Source: Phenylobacterium sp. | Lineage (GTDB): Bacteria > Pseudomonadota > Alphaproteobacteria > Caulobacterales > Caulobacteraceae | Length of the DNA stretch: 6,918 nt | Reading direction: 5' to 3' | Assembly (NCBI GenBank): GCA_025350885.1 | Contig: JANXXA010000313.1 | Location: forward strand, 1 to 6,918 | In this document: piece after piece, positions 5,764 through 6,918 of the stretch | Position numbering within the stretch: position 1 is the first letter of the stretch | Layout: each line of letters begins with the position of its first letter | Program-made: the position numbers and the translations under genes | Notes under the pieces: model-generated | What the model saw: the letters and a program-made list of their open reading frames with translations, nothing else | Databases searched by the model: none | Told to the model about the DNA's origin: nothing

Positions 5764-6810
5764 TCACAGGTCCAGCCGGTAGGTCTTGGCCGCTGTCCCG
5801 CTGAACAGCGCGGTCTTCTCGCTCTGCGAACAGCCCGCCGCGATCCGCTTGAAGGCGTTCCACAGGGTGGGGTAGTCGCAGGCCCCCATGTCCACCGGGA
5901 AGTTGCTCTCGAACATGCACCGTTCCGCCCCGAACGCCTCGATGCAGGTCTCGACATAGGGCGCCCACTCGGACGCCAGCTGTTCCGACGACGCTCGCGG
6001 CTCGGCCAGGAACGAAGGGAAGTTGCAGAAGGCCATGGCCAGCCCGCCCAGCTTCACCCGCACATTGCCCGACCTGGCCAGCTCCACGATATTGGCTCGC
6101 CAGCCGTCGAAGCGCTCCGCCAGCCGGCCCTGATAGCTGCCCCGGCCCAGCGGCGTGCCAACATGGTCCAGGATGATCGTGGTCTGCGGGAACGCGCGCG
6201 CCAGGTCGATCAGGTCGGGAAGCTGCGGCTCCAGAAGCCAGGCGTCGAACGACAGGCCCATCGGCGCCAGATGCTTGAACCCGGCGCGGAAATCCTCGCG
6301 CAGATAGAACCCGGCCTCCATACGGTTCAGCGGCCCCAACACCTCCTTGTCAGCGTCGAAGGAGGCGGAGTTGCGGATGCCCTTGAAGCGCCCGCCGCCC
6401 GCCTTGATGTGGGCTTCCAGCACCGGTTTCACCGCATCGCCCAGCAACAGGTCGGCCTTGCCGACGATCCCGGCGCAGACGCGGGTCTCGCCGTAAAGGC
6501 CGCTGGCGCTCATCGCGGCGACGCCGTTGACGAATTCGGTCTCGCCCACCGGGCTCATCGGCGCGGTCGCGCCGGCGTTGTAGAAGGACCCGCACTCGAC
6601 GAACACGGTGGCGACCACCTTGTGTCCCGATCCGGTGTCGGCCAGCAATTCGTCCAGCAGATAGCGCCGGGCCCCGGCGATGGCGGTCATGAAGGGGTGT
6701 TCGGGCGGCGCCCCGGGCGCCACCGGGCGCGGGGCATAGCTGCGCTGGTCCCACAGGTGATGGTGCGGATCGACGATCGGCAGATCGGGATCGAGAATCG
6801 GTTCGGCCAT
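5764..6810 (-). CDS. Amidohydrolase-2 family metal-dependent hydrolase
   Basis: This 348-residue TIM-barrel enzyme is of the amidohydrolase-2 (PF04909) type, the group that includes 2-pyrone-4,6-dicarboxylate lactonase and L-fuconolactonase. The first strand carries VDPHHHLWD, with metal-ligand candidates H16 and H18. Further landmarks are ATVFVECG (67-74), FKGIRNSAS (142-150, with a possible substrate-binding Arg), IILDHVGTP (212-220, H216) and FESNFPVD (300-307), whose D307 is the usual catalytic Asp. The chain is full length and has no signal, so it is cytosolic. Lactone hydrolysis in sugar or aromatic breakdown is a family-based guess. The ATG at 6810 has GGGAG 8 nt upstream; an in-frame GTG at 6819 overlaps that site and is unlikely. 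It is the first gene of a probable two-gene operon with the exported hydrolase. Confidence 0.94.
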   Translation of the reverse strand: MAEPILDPDLPIVDPHHHLWDQRSYAPRPVAPGAPPEHPFMTAIAGARRYLLDELLADTGSGHKVVATVFVECGSFYNAGATAPMSPVGETEFVNGVAAMSASGLYGETRVCAGIVGKADLLLGDAVKPVLEAHIKAGGGRFKGIRNSASFDADKEVLGPLNRMEAGFYLREDFRAGFKHLAPMGLSFDAWLLEPQLPDLIDLARAFPQTTIILDHVGTPLGRGSYQGRLAERFDGWRANIVELARSGNVRVKLGGLAMAFCNFPSFLAEPRASSEQLASEWAPYVETCIEAFGAERCMFESNFPVDMGACDYPTLWNAFKRIAAGCSQSEKTALFSGTAAKTYRLDL

Positions 6811-6884
6811 GTGGATCACTCCCGGCGCGCCTCTGAGCGGGCGACATGGAACGATCCTCGCCTATCGCGGGGCCCGGCGGCAAA

Positions 6885-6907
6885 CCAAAACGCCGCGCCC
6901 GCTTTGG
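6885..6907. promoter_or_regulatory. Imperfect inverted repeat upstream of the amidohydrolase operon
   Basis: CCAAAACG at 6885-6892 and CGCTTTGG at 6900-6907 are reverse complements with one mismatch around a 7-bp centre. The site lies about 75 bp before the amidohydrolase start, in a 108-bp stretch with no gene I can support. Its A/T-rich arms stand out from the surroundings, so it is a possible operator for a dimeric regulator. I found no convincing -35/-10 pair. Confidence 0.3.
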
Positions 6908-6918
6908 CGAGCTCAGGC

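Noticed and set aside
5732..5968. N-terminal extension of the alpha/beta hydrolase frame
   Set aside because: The extra 79 residues overlap the end of the amidohydrolase gene and are Arg/Gly-rich. A signal peptide and a well-placed ribosome binding site mark the start at 5731.

Overview
The window is GC-rich DNA (about two thirds G+C in the coding parts, third codon positions almost always G or C). Its gene content is chromosomal and alphaproteobacterial in style: many exported proteins with short Sec or Tat signals, an RcnB-type envelope protein, and GGAG-type ribosome binding sites. Caulobacteraceae (Caulobacter or Phenylobacterium) is my best guess. That is an inference from style, since the window holds no marker gene.

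Layout. Positions 1-58 hold the end of a plus-strand gene. A minus-strand block follows: an RcnB-like protein (1986-2561), a class II-type c cytochrome (1352-1900) and a Tat-exported serine hydrolase of the class C beta-lactamase fold (66-1319). A perfect 11-bp hairpin separates the RcnB-like gene from the cytochrome gene. The cytochrome and hydrolase genes are 32 bp apart and probably cotranscribed. Positions 2562-2856 are non-coding as far as I can tell and hold two regulatory-looking patterns. One is a pair of direct repeats 11 bp apart ahead of the RcnB-like gene. The other is an 8-bp-arm palindrome ahead of a small plus-strand gene. Positions of about 2780-3540 are visibly poorer in G+C (about 45-57% in the lines counted) and contain only two unrecognised small reading frames that converge and overlap at their ends. 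This looks like an accessory patch or the scar of one.

Typical high-GC genes resume at 3543. An exported VOC/glyoxalase-fold protein (3543-4004) and a 64-residue unknown (4082-4276) lie on the minus strand. A four-helix membrane protein (4429-4860) lies on the plus strand and overlaps tail to tail with an exported alpha/beta hydrolase (4820-5731). That hydrolase lies 32 bp downstream of an amidohydrolase-2 family enzyme (5764-6810), and the two probably form an operon. The right end (6811-6918) is upstream DNA with an imperfect inverted repeat.

How the genes work together: most products are predicted to be secreted or periplasmic hydrolases and small envelope proteins. The amidohydrolase plus alpha/beta hydrolase pair suggests breakdown of an ester or lactone compound, but no substrate can be read from the sequence. 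I found no CRISPR array, transposase, tRNA, rRNA or convincing new multi-gene system. The points most worth a second look are the regulatory motifs around the RcnB-like gene, the palindrome with the low-GC patch, and a hairpin that could mask the ribosome binding site of the cytochrome gene.
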